From the NCBI GenBank assembly GCA_964486075.1, contig CAZALU010000011.1, positions 1-51,868 of the forward strand: DNA of 51,868 bases, read 5' to 3'. The notes under the pieces were generated by a model. It did not search any database and was not told the origin of the DNA. It worked only from the letters and a program-made list of their open reading frames with translations. The number at the start of each line of letters is the position of its first letter. Positions within the stretch are counted from its first letter, which is position 1. Below, one piece after another: positions 6,443 to 17,100 of the stretch. The translations under genes were made by a program, and so were the position numbers. Source of the DNA: JAHIJO01 sp964486075. GTDB lineage: Bacteria > Verrucomicrobiota > Kiritimatiellia > JAAZAB01.

Positions 6443-9400
6443 TCATGCATTGGCTTCCTTCCGCTCGCGCCTCGACTCGACGATGTGGTAGAGCGCCGGA
6501 AGAACGACGAGGGTCAGGAACATCGACGAGGCCAGGCCGCCAAGTACGACGGCTGCCAGCGGGCGCTGGATCTCCGAGCCGCTGCCCGTTGCAAGCAGCA
6601 TTGGCGCCAGGCCCAGCAATGTGGTCAGCGTCGTCATCAGCAGGGGGCGGAAACGCAGCTCGCATCCTTTCCTGACCGCCTCTGCCGTGGTCAACCCCTG
6701 CTGCCGCAGTTGGTTAAAAAAGGCCACGAGCACAACGCCGTTGCCAACTGCGATTCCAAACAGGGCGATGAACCCGATGGCGGCGGACACGCTCAGGTTG
6801 AGCCCGAGCAGGACCATGGCCAGGATGCCGCCCACCAGGGCAAAAGGAAGATTGGCAAAAACCATGAGCGCGCTTCGGATCGTGCCCAGCCCGGAAAATA
6901 GCATCAGGAAGATCAGGGCAATGGAGACCGGCACGACAACTCCGAGCCGCTGCATGGCGCGCTGCTGATTCTCGAACTGCCCGCCGTACTCGATGAAATA
7001 TCCGGCCGGGAGTGTCGTGGCAACGGATTGAATGCTTCGCTGGACTTCCGCGACAAAGCCGCCCATGTCCCGCCCCCGGATGTTACATTCCACGACGACC
7101 CGCCGCATCCCTTTCTCCCTGCTGATCTGGGCCGGGCTTTCCGTTTCCTGGATACTGGCAAGCTGAGCCAGCGGGACCAGAGTACCATCCGGAGCAGGCA
7201 CCAGGAGTCTCTCCAGCGCAGCGATGTCTGCGCGGTCTTTTTCGGGAAACCGCACCAGCACCGCAAAACGCATTTGTCCTTCGATGACGGTGGTGGCGAC
7301 CTTACCCCCGACAGCGGTTTCGATCAGGTCGTTGATGTCCGAAAGATTGATCTGGTAGCGTGCAATGGCCTTGCGGTCCACGACGATCTGGATCTGGGCA
7401 GCGCCCGAAATCTGTTCGACCTTCACGTCTTCGGCGCCGCGAATACCGCCCATAATGGCCGCAATTCTGTCGACCTGCGGTTTGAGGACCTCCAGATCTG
7501 GACCGAATAGTTTCACGGCCAAATCGCTCTTGACCCCGGAAATGAGTTCGTTGACACGCAAGGCGATCGGCTGGGAGAATGACAGCCGCACCCCGGGAAT
7601 CACGGCGAGCTCGTCCTTGATCGCGGCGACAAGGGCCTCTTTCGTGCGCCCCGTCTCCCATTCCTTCTCCGGGCGCAGCATGATCACGAGATCGTTCTGC
7701 TCCGGTCCCATGGGGTCTTCCGAGATTTCCGCGCGACCGGTCTTGGTAACGATGGTCTTGATCTCGGAAAACTTGGCAAGCCGTTGCTCCATGACTGTTC
7801 CAACCGCCACGGCCCCTTCCAGGGATGCGGAGGGGAGCCGCACCACATTGATGGCGAGCGCCCCCTCGTTGAGCTGCGGCAGGAATTCGGTGCCCAACAG
7901 CGGCAGCAGTGCCAGGGTGGCGACAAAGACGGCGCCGGCCGACGCCACGGTGAACCACCGGCGCTTGAGCGCCAGCGAAAGCACCGGCACGTACAAGCGC
8001 TTCAGCAGGCGGATCGAAAAGTTTTCGCGCGCGGTCTTATGGCCGCGAAGGCAGAGGGAGCACAAGACGGGAATGATGGTGAGCGCCACGAAGAGCGATC
8101 CCAGCAGGGCGAAGCACATCGTCGTTGCCAAGGGACGGAACATTTTGCCCTCCATCTGTTCAAGGGTGAACAGAGGCAGAAAGGCAATGATGATGATCAA
8201 GATGGCGAAGATAACGGGGCGCGCCACTTCGCAAACCGCCTCTTGGATCACGATCAGCCGCGGGGTGGCGGCCCCGGCGCGCTCGGTGAGATGGCGCGCA
8301 ATGTTCTCGGCAACGACGATCGAGGCGTCCACGACCATGCCGATGGCTATGGCCAGCCCCCCGAGGCTCATCAGGTTTGCCGTGACACCCTGCCAGTCCA
8401 TCAAGATGAACGTGAAGAAGGCGATGAAAGGCAGCGAGAGGGCCACGATGACAGCGCCGCGAAAGTTTCCGAGTAGGAGGAATAGAACGATGACCACGAA
8501 GAAGGCGCCTTGCCTTAACGCCTTCGCCACAGTCTCAATGCAGGCTTGAATCAAGGTCGTCCGGTCGTAGAAAGGATTGACGCGCACATCCCCGGGCAGG
8601 CTGGCCTGAATTTTTGGAATTGCCTTCTTAACGCTGTCGACGACGATCTGGGAGTTGGCGCCCCGCAACATGATGACCATGCCGGCCACGGTTTCGCCGC
8701 GGCCGTCCTGCGTAACCGCGCCCTGCCTGGTCTGCGGTCCGATTTTCACATCGGCGACATCTTTCACGAAAACGGGAGTGCCGTCTTTGGCGTAAAGGAC
8801 GATGTTTTCTATGTCCGCGATCGTCTGGATCATGCCTACGCTGCGAACGTATGCCTGCTCCCAGCCCTTGGTGATGAAATTGCCGCCGGCGTTGGCGTTG
8901 TTCTTCTGCAGGCCGTCCAGGACGTCCTGAAGCGCCAGGCGATACTTTTGCAGGCGTGCCGGGTCCACCAGCACCTGGTACTGCTTCACGAAGCCGCCGA
9001 AGCTGTTCACCTCGTTGACCCCGGCAATGGTGCGCAGTTGCGGCGTGATCAGCCAGTCCTGCATGGTGCGCAATTCCATGGGCGAGCGGCGATCGCTTTC
9101 CAGAGTGTACTGGTAGATCTCGCCCAGGCCTGTGCTGATGGGCCCCATTTCAGGCTCGACCCCCTCTGGAAGTTGATCCCGCGCGGTCTGGAGCCGTTCA
9201 AAAACCAGTTGCCGGGCGAAGTAGATGTCCACGTCGTCCTCGAAGACCACGATGACCTGTGAAAAGCTGGATTTTGACATGGAACGCACCTGCTCGACCT
9301 TGGGCAAGCCTTGCATGGCCAATTCCACGGGAAACGTTACGCGTTGCTCTACGTCCACGGATGCGAGGCCGGGCGCATCCGTCAGGATCATGACTTGGAC

Positions 9401-9532
9401 ATTCGTGACGTCCGGAAAGGCGTCAATGGGCATCGCCTTCCAGGCCAGGACGCCGGCGACAGCCAGGACGACAAAGGCCATGATCACCAGAAGCCGTTGG
9501 GTGAGAATGAACTTGATAAGATTATTCAGCAT
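6443..9532 (-). CDS. RND-family heavy-metal efflux pump, inner-membrane subunit (CzcA/CusA type)
   Basis: A 1029-residue proton-driven transporter that exports metal ions through a tripartite envelope channel. The pattern is classic RND: an N-terminal helix (LLVIMAFVVLAVAGVLAW), a large periplasmic loop, a helix bundle with GMVVDASIVVAENIARH (about residue 400), a second periplasmic loop and a C-terminal bundle ending in SRRERKEANA. Length equals the heavy-metal RND class. AAGGAATAA precedes the start, 39 bp after the adaptor gene. Whether it moves Cu/Ag or Co/Zn/Cd cannot be decided here: the CusA methionine relay was not confirmed. Confidence 0.92.
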   Translation of the reverse strand: MLNNLIKFILTQRLLVIMAFVVLAVAGVLAWKAMPIDAFPDVTNVQVMILTDAPGLASVDVEQRVTFPVELAMQGLPKVEQVRSMSKSSFSQVIVVFEDDVDIYFARQLVFERLQTARDQLPEGVEPEMGPISTGLGEIYQYTLESDRRSPMELRTMQDWLITPQLRTIAGVNEVNSFGGFVKQYQVLVDPARLQKYRLALQDVLDGLQKNNANAGGNFITKGWEQAYVRSVGMIQTIADIENIVLYAKDGTPVFVKDVADVKIGPQTRQGAVTQDGRGETVAGMVIMLRGANSQIVVDSVKKAIPKIQASLPGDVRVNPFYDRTTLIQACIETVAKALRQGAFFVVIVLFLLLGNFRGAVIVALSLPFIAFFTFILMDWQGVTANLMSLGGLAIAIGMVVDASIVVAENIARHLTERAGAATPRLIVIQEAVCEVARPVIFAILIIIIAFLPLFTLEQMEGKMFRPLATTMCFALLGSLFVALTIIPVLCSLCLRGHKTARENFSIRLLKRLYVPVLSLALKRRWFTVASAGAVFVATLALLPLLGTEFLPQLNEGALAINVVRLPSASLEGAVAVGTVMEQRLAKFSEIKTIVTKTGRAEISEDPMGPEQNDLVIMLRPEKEWETGRTKEALVAAIKDELAVIPGVRLSFSQPIALRVNELISGVKSDLAVKLFGPDLEVLKPQVDRIAAIMGGIRGAEDVKVEQISGAAQIQIVVDRKAIARYQINLSDINDLIETAVGGKVATTVIEGQMRFAVLVRFPEKDRADIAALERLLVPAPDGTLVPLAQLASIQETESPAQISREKGMRRVVVECNIRGRDMGGFVAEVQRSIQSVATTLPAGYFIEYGGQFENQQRAMQRLGVVVPVSIALIFLMLFSGLGTIRSALMVFANLPFALVGGILAMVLLGLNLSVSAAIGFIALFGIAVGNGVVLVAFFNQLRQQGLTTAEAVRKGCELRFRPLLMTTLTTLLGLAPMLLATGSGSEIQRPLAAVVLGGLASSMFLTLVVLPALYHIVESRRERKEANA

Positions 9533-9571
9533 AAGTTTATTCCTTCAGAGAGCGCCTTGAAGCAAGACGCA

Positions 9572-10897
9572 TCAATCGGCGCAGCCCGCCCCCATTTTAG
9601 ACCGCAGCACGTCGGATTTCAGGACGAAGGCGCCATCGGTGACGATTGTCTGTCCAAGTGTCAGGCCTTTCAGGATCTCGACGCTCCCGGCAAACTCGCG
9701 GCCCTTCGTCACGTTTACCCGGAGGAAGTAGTCATCTTTCATGTGTGTGAAGACGAAGTCCACCCCTTCATCAGAGAGCAGCGCCGCTTTGGGGATAACC
9801 AGAACCTCTTCCCCGGTGCTCATGAGGATTAGGCCCTGGCAGAACATTCCCGGCCGCAAGCGCCGGTCCTCGTTGTCGATCACGATGCGCACCGGAACAG
9901 TGCGGGTTGATTCGTCCATGACGGAGCCGATGTGGTTCATCTGCCCGTGGAAGGTGGTACCCGGGAACGCCGGGACCGATACCTCTACGGGGATTCCGGC
10001 GGCAAGGTTGCGCTTCAGTAGAATCTCCAGATCCCGTTCATAAACGCCGCCCCACATCCATACGCTGTTGAGGTCTGCCACGACCATAACGTCTTTACCG
10101 GGCTCGACGAGCTCGCCCACGGCTGCCTGTTTCTCGATAACCGTGCCGTTCATCGGCGCGCGCACGGCGAGCGCGCCCGCCAGACTGCTGTGGTTGGTGG
10201 GATTCAGGGCGGCGATGTCGCTCTCGGACAAGCCGAACACGCGGAGCCGCTGCCCGGACGCTTTCCGAGCCGTCTGATACTCCTCAAATCTCATCCGGGC
10301 TTCTATCATTTCGCTTTCGGCTCCGATCTTCTGTTCATAGAGGCTCTTTTCGCGCTGGAACGTCTTTCCGGCAAACTCCGCCAGGGCCATATTTCTTTCG
10401 TGGTCACTTTGGGCCTGGCCCAGTTCAACGCTGTCCACCGTGAAGAGAACGTCGTCCTTCCTGACCTCGGCCCCGATATCCACGTTGACCGCGCGAATGA
10501 TGCCTGGAATCCGGGGGCTGAGATGCACGGTGGCGTTCTCGTTTAACCTGATTTCACCGGCAATGTTTACGGCCGTAGTCATCTTGCTCTTTGCCGCCAG
10601 GATAGTCTTCACCAGGCCGGTGCTGGAGCCGCCGACCTCTGCCAGAAGCGTGGGGTCCACCTTGACCACACCCACCTCATAGCGGCACTCGGCGCATTCG
10701 AGTGTCAACCCGTGAGAACACTTGGCTTGCAGAACCTGTTCGGCCGTAAGCTCCCCCACCGGAAGTTCCTGTTCTTCTCTGTCCTCCGGGTTTACTTCAC
10801 TGCGCGCGGAACCCGCGTTCTGACCACAGCCGGTCACGCCCAGGGCGACGCCGGCGATGCCACACACAAGCAGCCATATCTTGATCTGTTTTAACAT
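9572..10897 (-). CDS. RND efflux periplasmic adaptor lipoprotein (CzcB/CusB type)
   Basis: A 441-residue membrane-fusion protein linking pump and outer-membrane channel. It has a lipoprotein signal (lipobox VTGC, lipid Cys at about residue 24), a Cys-rich segment CSHGLTLECAECRYEVGVVKVD (written from residue 60 onward: C-SHG, C-AEC) typical of heavy-metal adaptors, a barrel-sandwich region (VNIAGEIRLNENATVHLSPR), a coiled-coil hairpin (LGQAQSDHERNMALAEF), and beta-barrel/C-terminal domains. AAGGAGG precedes the ATG. The four-Cys motif suggests metal capture before hand-over. It lies between the outer-membrane gene and the pump gene in one operon. Confidence 0.92.
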   Translation of the reverse strand: MLKQIKIWLLVCGIAGVALGVTGCGQNAGSARSEVNPEDREEQELPVGELTAEQVLQAKCSHGLTLECAECRYEVGVVKVDPTLLAEVGGSSTGLVKTILAAKSKMTTAVNIAGEIRLNENATVHLSPRIPGIIRAVNVDIGAEVRKDDVLFTVDSVELGQAQSDHERNMALAEFAGKTFQREKSLYEQKIGAESEMIEARMRFEEYQTARKASGQRLRVFGLSESDIAALNPTNHSSLAGALAVRAPMNGTVIEKQAAVGELVEPGKDVMVVADLNSVWMWGGVYERDLEILLKRNLAAGIPVEVSVPAFPGTTFHGQMNHIGSVMDESTRTVPVRIVIDNEDRRLRPGMFCQGLILMSTGEEVLVIPKAALLSDEGVDFVFTHMKDDYFLRVNVTKGREFAGSVEILKGLTLGQTIVTDGAFVLKSDVLRSKMGAGCAD

Positions 10898-10921
10898 AGC
10901 GATTGCCTCCTTGCGATTGCT

Positions 10922-12232
10922 TCAGTTTGTTTCCGGGTCGGGCAGTGCGCCGCCAATAATCCGTTCAACGCTGGCCAGTGCCTGGTGTCCCGACACGAGG
11001 GTTTCCACATACTCGGCCCGCGTATCGAAAAAGGTGCGCCGCGCATCGAGGACATCGAGATACGCGAACTTTCCCTCGTTGTAACCGGTCTGGACGGCGT
11101 CGAACACGGATTTGGATCGAGGGATGACGTCGTTCTTGAGAGCGGCGATTCGATGCAGCGCGGCAGAGAGCGTTTGATAGGCTTCGGTAAGCGCCGCGGC
11201 GGCAGTCACCTCCGCTGCCAGGCGCTGTTGTTCCGCCTTTTCGAGAATGACCGCGGCTTCGCGCGCCTTGCCCTGGTTGCGGTCGAAGACAGGCAATGGG
11301 ATGGAAAGGCCCGCCACGAATGCGTCACTGTCTATTTCGGCGAAGCGCCGCACGCCGCCCGCAACGGTTACGTCGGGCAGCCGGGCGGCTTTCTCCTGCG
11401 CCAGGATAGCCTTGCGCTGTTCGATCTCGGCCGCCCAGCGAGCCAAATCGGGATTAGCCGGCATGCATAACGTCAAATCCGTCAGATCGGGAATAGCGGG
11501 GATGGCCTGGAGGTCGCCGTTAACCCGATCAAACCGGGGCGTGGTGCTTCCCCACATGGCGGACAACCGGACGCGGGCGGATAGGATTTCCCTTTGGGCG
11601 CTGTCCAAGTTTACTTTTTGTTGTACCAGCAGAATGTGCGCCTTATCCTCCTCCATTGGCGAGACTTTGCCGGCCCGCACACGGGCGGCGACCGTCTGCG
11701 CGAATTCCTCCGCCAGTGCCACCGATTCTCTGCGCAGAGCAAGCCGTTCCTGAGCGCCTTGGAGGGAGACGAAGCGGCGGACAGTTTCCGCGCGTATATC
11801 CAGCCGATTCGCGTCAAGGTCGAAGGCTGAGAGCTGTCTCCCGGTTTTGGCGACGCGGATGCGTTTATGGCGTTTGCCGCCCATTTCCAGTGTTTGTTCG
11901 AGTTGGGCCGTGTACTCGGCGGCATCGCCCCCCCTGAGTTCGTTCTGGCCGCCGAAGTTCTCCGCTTCCAGCGAGAAGCCGGGGTTTGGCATCAAGGCGG
12001 ATTGAGTCACCCGGCTTTCGGCTGCCTGCACATCCAGCCGGGCGGCAAGGAGTGCCGGCTGATGCGTGTCCGCGAGGGTCAGCGCCTCGGCCAGTGTGAG
12101 TTCCCCTCCGGGTTCATTCGTGAAGTTTGCCGCATGGCACGGGACGGCCATGCCCAAGCAGAAGAGGCCGGCAAAAAGCACGGGCATGGCTTGGTTGATT
12201 GCGGGGTTTGTCAACATCGTTCTCTTTCCCAT
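10922..12232 (-). CDS. TolC/CzcC-type outer-membrane efflux protein
   Basis: A 436-residue outer-membrane channel subunit. A signal peptide (AMPVLFAGLFCLGMAVPCHA) is followed by the first helical repeat LTLAEALTLADTHQPALLAA and a second repeat of the same design beginning near residue 230 (AIPDLTDLTLCMPANPDLAR), the two-repeat layout of the TolC family. The start at 12232 is preferred over the longer frame at 12316 because AAAGGAG lies five bases upstream of it and the extra residues do not resemble the family. It is 24 bp before the adaptor gene and completes the CBA set. Confidence 0.9.
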   Translation of the reverse strand: MGKRTMLTNPAINQAMPVLFAGLFCLGMAVPCHAANFTNEPGGELTLAEALTLADTHQPALLAARLDVQAAESRVTQSALMPNPGFSLEAENFGGQNELRGGDAAEYTAQLEQTLEMGGKRHKRIRVAKTGRQLSAFDLDANRLDIRAETVRRFVSLQGAQERLALRRESVALAEEFAQTVAARVRAGKVSPMEEDKAHILLVQQKVNLDSAQREILSARVRLSAMWGSTTPRFDRVNGDLQAIPAIPDLTDLTLCMPANPDLARWAAEIEQRKAILAQEKAARLPDVTVAGGVRRFAEIDSDAFVAGLSIPLPVFDRNQGKAREAAVILEKAEQQRLAAEVTAAAALTEAYQTLSAALHRIAALKNDVIPRSKSVFDAVQTGYNEGKFAYLDVLDARRTFFDTRAEYVETLVSGHQALASVERIIGGALPDPETN

Positions 12233-12386
12233 AAGGCTCCTTTGGTGGCAAATGATTGTGAAGCGAGGGCGTCTTTTCGCGCCGGGCAGTTCTTGATTGG
12301 TCACGTGAGAGGGCACAGTCGGCAGGTTCAGGCAATGCGGATTCGTGAACCGAATGAGGATGTGCCGCGCGAGATGCCCGGCGAGA

Positions 12387-12665
12387 TCAGGCGATTGGCG
12401 GACGGAAAATATCTGACAGAATCAGGCCGATCTGAATACAGGGTTCACCCGCGGTTACCTCGGCAACGCACTTGGATAAGATAAGGCTGGAATGGGCGCA
12501 TAGTATGATAGTGTTGTGACACGCGCAAGAGCAGGCAACCGCATCGTCGGCACACTCTGAGTGGCAAACGTCTGCAAGCCCGACGCTGAATACGCCAAGA
12601 CACAAAAGCATGGCGAGCAGAGCGCAGAACCGCAAAAAACCTCTTTCGAATAGGAACATAACCAT
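12387..12665 (-). CDS. Small exported cysteine-rich protein ahead of the efflux operon
   Basis: About 92 residues with a hydrophobic export signal (FCALLAMLLCLGVFSVGLADV) and a mature part rich in Cys and His (CHSECADDAVACSCACHN, then CAHSS and CVAEV). Small exported Cys/His proteins often precede CzcCBA-type operons and may bind metal in the periplasm; this specific family is not one I can name. The frame is open further upstream to 12860, but that part is Arg/Pro-rich and unlike an export signal, so a start at 12665 or 12659 is chosen, without a clear ribosome-binding site. Its stop is 154 bp before the outer-membrane gene. Confidence 0.6.
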   Translation of the reverse strand: MVMFLFERGFLRFCALLAMLLCLGVFSVGLADVCHSECADDAVACSCACHNTIILCAHSSLILSKCVAEVTAGEPCIQIGLILSDIFRPPIA

Positions 12666-12896
12666 AAAACTACCCGGGCGGCTTGCCTGAGTCAAGACTG
12701 AAATCCATCTTGATTCGCGCCGGAGGCCGGCTATTGCTTCTGTCGGGGGAAAGCCTCGGTCCGTGCCGCGATTTCTTGGGCTGCGGATGATCCGGCCAGA
12801 TCGGAAACCGCTTCCGATTGCCCGGGCGGACGCGCCGCACGCGCCGAATGGTGGCATCAATAATCATTTATCCATCAATGCGTTATGTGTATGATG

Positions 12897-12911
12897 CCTA
12901 GACCCTCTAGG
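12897..12911. promoter_or_regulatory. Putative operator of the metal-efflux operon
   Basis: A perfect dyad CCTAGA-ccc-TCTAGG is framed by two direct copies of ATGAT. It lies about 230 bp upstream of the Cys-rich gene in an otherwise non-coding gap. Position and symmetry suggest a regulator site. No regulator gene for the efflux operon is visible in the window. Confidence 0.4.
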
Positions 12912-13016
12912 TATGATACTTGAAAGCAATTGGCGGAGACCTTTTGCGGAGGAAAGCCGTCAGGGAACGAAGCGGAACCGGGCAAGATGCGTTACAGGCC
13001 CTTGTGTTTCACGCTT

Positions 13017-14006
13017 CTATTTTCGGCCGCGGCCGGTATCGGGATGATGAACCCGGCTCCGGCTGAGCTTGACGAACTCATTGCACATGGCGTCCAGCGC
13101 CTCCTGGCGGTGGCCCGCGCCGCGTGGGTCGCTGTACCAGCGCGGGATGAATCCGCCTGCGGGCCGGCCTAACAGACGGGCCATGTCCTGGCAGTAGCGG
13201 CGGATATCTTCGGGCGTTCCTTGCACCATAGTGTGCTGGATATCCACCGGCGCAAAAAAGGTGATTCTTCCGCCGAAGCGGCGCCCGAGAAGTTCCAGGC
13301 CCATGTTCTCCTGTTGGTCCATGTGAATCACGTCCAGTCCGATCTCGATCAGGTCATCGAGAATATCCACAATGTAACCGCAGCTGTGCAGGAAGGTCAG
13401 CAGGCCGGCGGCATGGGCGGCGCGGTAAATGCGGGCATAGCGTGGTTTCCATAGCGCGCGCCAGGAATCCGGGGAAATCATCAAGCGGTTTTGCAGGCCC
13501 CAATCGTCGCAGAAGATATAACCGTCCGCGCCGGCTGCGGCATAGCGCTGAATGGCATAGAGGTTCATTTCCACCAGCAGGTCGAGCAGGGATCCGAGCT
13601 GGTCCGGCGCCTCGTGGATGTCGCACCAGAGGTTTTCGAGGCCGCGCAGGAAATGGGCGCGCTCGTATATTGAAACCCCTGAGGAGAGCAAAAATTTATC
13701 GTCGGCCCGCTGACGTGCGCCCTGCAGTCCGCCCCAGCGGCGCGGGTCGCTAATATCCGGAACGTGCAAACGTGTGAAATCCTCCCAGTCCTTGATGGGA
13801 GAATCTTGCACTTCGCCCAGAAGGCAGACTCCGATATTTTCCCAGACCGCGCCCCATTCGTCCGGTCCGTTGGGCGGCCGGGCGTCGGGGTTGGGATCCA
13901 TGCCGACCCATGCGAAATCGGTGCCATGAGGTTCCGGCAGATCGTACGGCAGACGGTCGGCGCGCTGGAACCGGATCGTGCGAATCACGCGTTCTCGGCT
14001 GGTCAT
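13017..14006 (-). CDS. Uroporphyrinogen-decarboxylase-family protein (methyltransferase-like), paralogue 1
   Basis: A 329-residue TIM-barrel protein of the UroD/methylcobamide methyltransferase superfamily. The N-terminal SRERVIRTIRFQRADRLP is the usual opening of the non-haem branch. FLHSCGYIVDILDDLIEIG carries HxC, the zinc-ligand pair of corrinoid methyltransferases such as MtaA. The role is therefore more likely methyl transfer than haem synthesis, but the substrate is unknown. The start at 14006 has AGGAG seven bases upstream; the in-frame ATG at 14012 is too close to it. It lies downstream of the beta-galactosidase gene on the same strand (172 bp gap). Confidence 0.8.
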   Translation of the reverse strand: MTSRERVIRTIRFQRADRLPYDLPEPHGTDFAWVGMDPNPDARPPNGPDEWGAVWENIGVCLLGEVQDSPIKDWEDFTRLHVPDISDPRRWGGLQGARQRADDKFLLSSGVSIYERAHFLRGLENLWCDIHEAPDQLGSLLDLLVEMNLYAIQRYAAAGADGYIFCDDWGLQNRLMISPDSWRALWKPRYARIYRAAHAAGLLTFLHSCGYIVDILDDLIEIGLDVIHMDQQENMGLELLGRRFGGRITFFAPVDIQHTMVQGTPEDIRRYCQDMARLLGRPAGGFIPRWYSDPRGAGHRQEALDAMCNEFVKLSRSRVHHPDTGRGRK

Positions 14007-14087
14007 GGTCATTCTCCTTTCGGAAATAAATGCGAAACGGCTCACCGCGAATTGCGCGGATGTCAATGATAACTCAAATCCCGGTCA

Positions 14088-14106
14088 ATTTCCCAGTGCG
14101 GGAAAT
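14088..14106. promoter_or_regulatory. Inverted repeat upstream of UroD-like paralogue 1
   Basis: ATTTCCC-agtgc-GGGAAAT is a perfect seven-base dyad about 80 bp before the start at 14006, in the gap after the beta-galactosidase gene. It could be an operator; there is no independent support. Confidence 0.3.
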
Positions 14107-14178
14107 AATCAAAATTGTTCCCCCCAGATTAGTTATACCCGCTTCATCCGTGGTGGATACTCTTTCCGATGAATTACG

Positions 14179-17100
14179 CTACAGCAGACGCAAATCGAAG
14201 CGGAACCGATAACAGCTTGCTGGAACTAGGTGCTGATCCTCGATGGCGGTGGACCAGGCCATGTTGCCGCCAATACCGGCTTGCTGGTGATCCAGGTTGA
14301 GAAAAGTTTTTTCCCGGCGCGGCAGTTCGTGGTCATGTCTGGCGTTCCAGTAATCCGTGATGCTCGCATGCCGGGCGTCGAAATGGAAAGGCGCCTGGCT
14401 CTCCACCAGCAAGGCGCGGCCCAGGCGGTTACCCAGTTTAAGCCAGCGGACATCCTCGTGCCCGCCGCACTCGGAAGGCGGGATGAAAGGGAAGTGCTGG
14501 TCGGTCACGGTGGCTTTATATGTTCCCATGAGCGTGTGGCCTTTGCGGTCGCAGTAGTTTTCGCCCGGCCCGCGTCCGTACCATTCCAGGCTATCGAATC
14601 CGGCCGGCAACACCAGGCTGATGCCGACCCTGGGCACATGCTTGAAATTGCGGTCGATATCCACCTGGGCCTCGATCCGAATCGAGCCGTCGCCACCGAT
14701 GATGTAGGCAGTTTCATTACGGATGGCATAAGCGCTGGCGCTTGAAACCAGGCTGGATGCGACATCGACACGGATGCGTCCGTCCGCCAGGAGTTGGGCC
14801 ACGCTCTTGCCCGGCTGGCGGGACAGCTTGTCCGGCGTCAGGGGAAGCCAGAGGTCGTAGAAGCCCCAGTGCGGATCGGTGTCCAGCCCGGTTTGCGGAC
14901 GATACACGTTTTCCGAGGCACCATCGGCAATATAGTTGGTGCCGTCCTTTTGGCAGAGCGTGATCAGGCCTGTCTGACGGCTGAAAGCCATGTTAAACTG
15001 TTTGCCTGAAATCCGGTATTCCTGCTCACTAGAGGTCAATTCGGCCGCCACGCAGACCGGTTCCTGGCGGATGGCTGGTGGGCCGCCAGCCAGGCTGAAC
15101 TGGGTGAGGTAGATCTCATGCCCGGCCGGGGCCCAGGGCAGGGCGTGTGCCAGGTTTACATGGAAATCGAGGTGATACTCGGCGCCCGCTTTTCTTTCGG
15201 CCAGCAGGCTTTTGAGATCCAGATCGAAGTTGGCATCGGCCATGGGGCCGGCAAGCGGCATGGGTAGTGTGCCCTCGCGGATGACAGTGCCGTTTTCCAA
15301 AAGTTTATAGGTTAGCACATACCCACTGGTGTTCCCGGCCTGCCGGCGGTTAAGCAGTTTAAATTTGCCGGATTCAGCGTCCACCGCCGTAACCCGGATC
15401 GGTGACTGGGCGTTCTTGATTTCAAAAGCGCTTGGCTTTGGAGTCAGTTCCGGCAGGACTATGCCGCAGCAGATCATGTGTATCGGGATGGTCCAATCGA
15501 GAAGATCCTCGTTAAAATCGCCGCCGTAGCCGCAGAACTCATGTCCGTTTGTGTCTTTGGCCAGCAGGCACTTGTCCTGCCAGTCCCAGACGAAGCCGCC
15601 CTGGAAGCGCGCAAAGCGCTCAAGCAGTTCGGGAAACCAATACATGCCGCCGCCCGAATTGCGCACCTCGAACAGGTATTCCACCAGTACCACCGGGCGC
15701 AGGTCCCGGGCATCGGCCAGCAGATTGATGATGGATTGTGGGGGGGCATACATATTGCCGCGTAAATCTGAGATGATCGCCTCGGGTCCGGCGCTTTCAT
15801 ACTGCACCAGCCGGGTGTGGTCATAGTAGCGGATCCAGTTGGCCATGGCGGCGTGATTTGGCCCCGTCCACGATTCGTTGCCCATGGACCAGGAAAAAAT
15901 GGACGCATGGTTTTTGTACGCCATGACCATGCGCATGGCGCGTTCCAGGTAGGTCAGCCCCCAAGCGGGGTCTTTGGAGAGGCGCCCGGCCACGCCGTGG
16001 GTTTCCAAATTGGCCTCGCAAACCAGGCAGATGCCGTATTCGTCGCACAGTTCGTACCAAGCCGGATCGTCCGGGTAATGGCAGGTGCGCACGCCGTTGA
16101 AATTGAGCCGTTTCATGGCGATGATTTCCCGGCGCATATGTTCCCGGGGCACATAGCGTCCGGTTGCCAGGGCATGTTCATGCCGGTTCACTCCGCGAAA
16201 GATCATGCGCACCCCGTTCAGCAGGATCACGCCCTGCTTGATCTCGAGGCGCCGGAACCCGGTCCGGCTGGATTCGAAATCTATTTCCCGGCCGTCGGGC
16301 GCGATCAGCGTCAGGACGGTTGTGTACAGGTACGGCGTTTCCGGCGTCCATTTCTTGACAGTCGCCAGATCCAGGTCAAAGCAGATAGCGGATTCTTTCG
16401 GAACGCCCCAGTCGGGATTCAATAGTGGCTTTTGCTCGGCCTTGGCCATTGACGCACCATCGGCATCAAACAGCTCCAGGCGCAGGGTGTGATCGGCGTA
16501 GCCGTCCAGTTCCTTGAGGCGGGCCTCCACCCGGTAGGCTGCGCCTTCCGTGCCGTCGTTCGGGGTGGCCTGGATCATCCAGTCGCGGATGTGAATATGC
16601 GGCTTGGCGACCAAGCGTACCGGGCGGAAGATTCCGGAGATATGCCAGTAATCCTGGTCTTCCAGCCAGGTGCCGTCGGACCAGCGCATTACTTGGACAG
16701 CGATGGTATTCTTGCCGGGCTTGAGCGCTTGGGTCAGGTCGAACTCGGCCGGCAATTTGCTGTCCTGAGAATAGCCAACAGCCTGCCCATTGACCCATAG
16801 GTAAAAGGCGGACTCCACGCCGTTGAAATTAACGAAAACGCTTTTCCCCGCCCAGGCCGTGGGCAGATCGAAAGCGCGTCGGTAACAGCCGGTTGGGTTG
16901 GCCCGCGGCACGCAAGGCGGATTCATAAGCAGGCGTTCGTTGACCCACTCTTTGGTGAGTGTGGGCTTGCGCAGGTATGGTTCATCTGTGCCCAGGGCGA
17001 AGGGGTAGACGTAGTTGGTGTAGATCGGCTTGCCGAATCCCTGCACTTCCCAGTTGCCCGGCACCTGGATCGTGCTCCAGGTGGAGTCGTCGAACGTGGC

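Noticed and set aside
12930..13172. Plus-strand frame with a signal-like start (MRYRPLCFTLLFSAAAG)
   Set aside because: Its second half is antisense to the well-supported UroD-like gene and has no family similarity.
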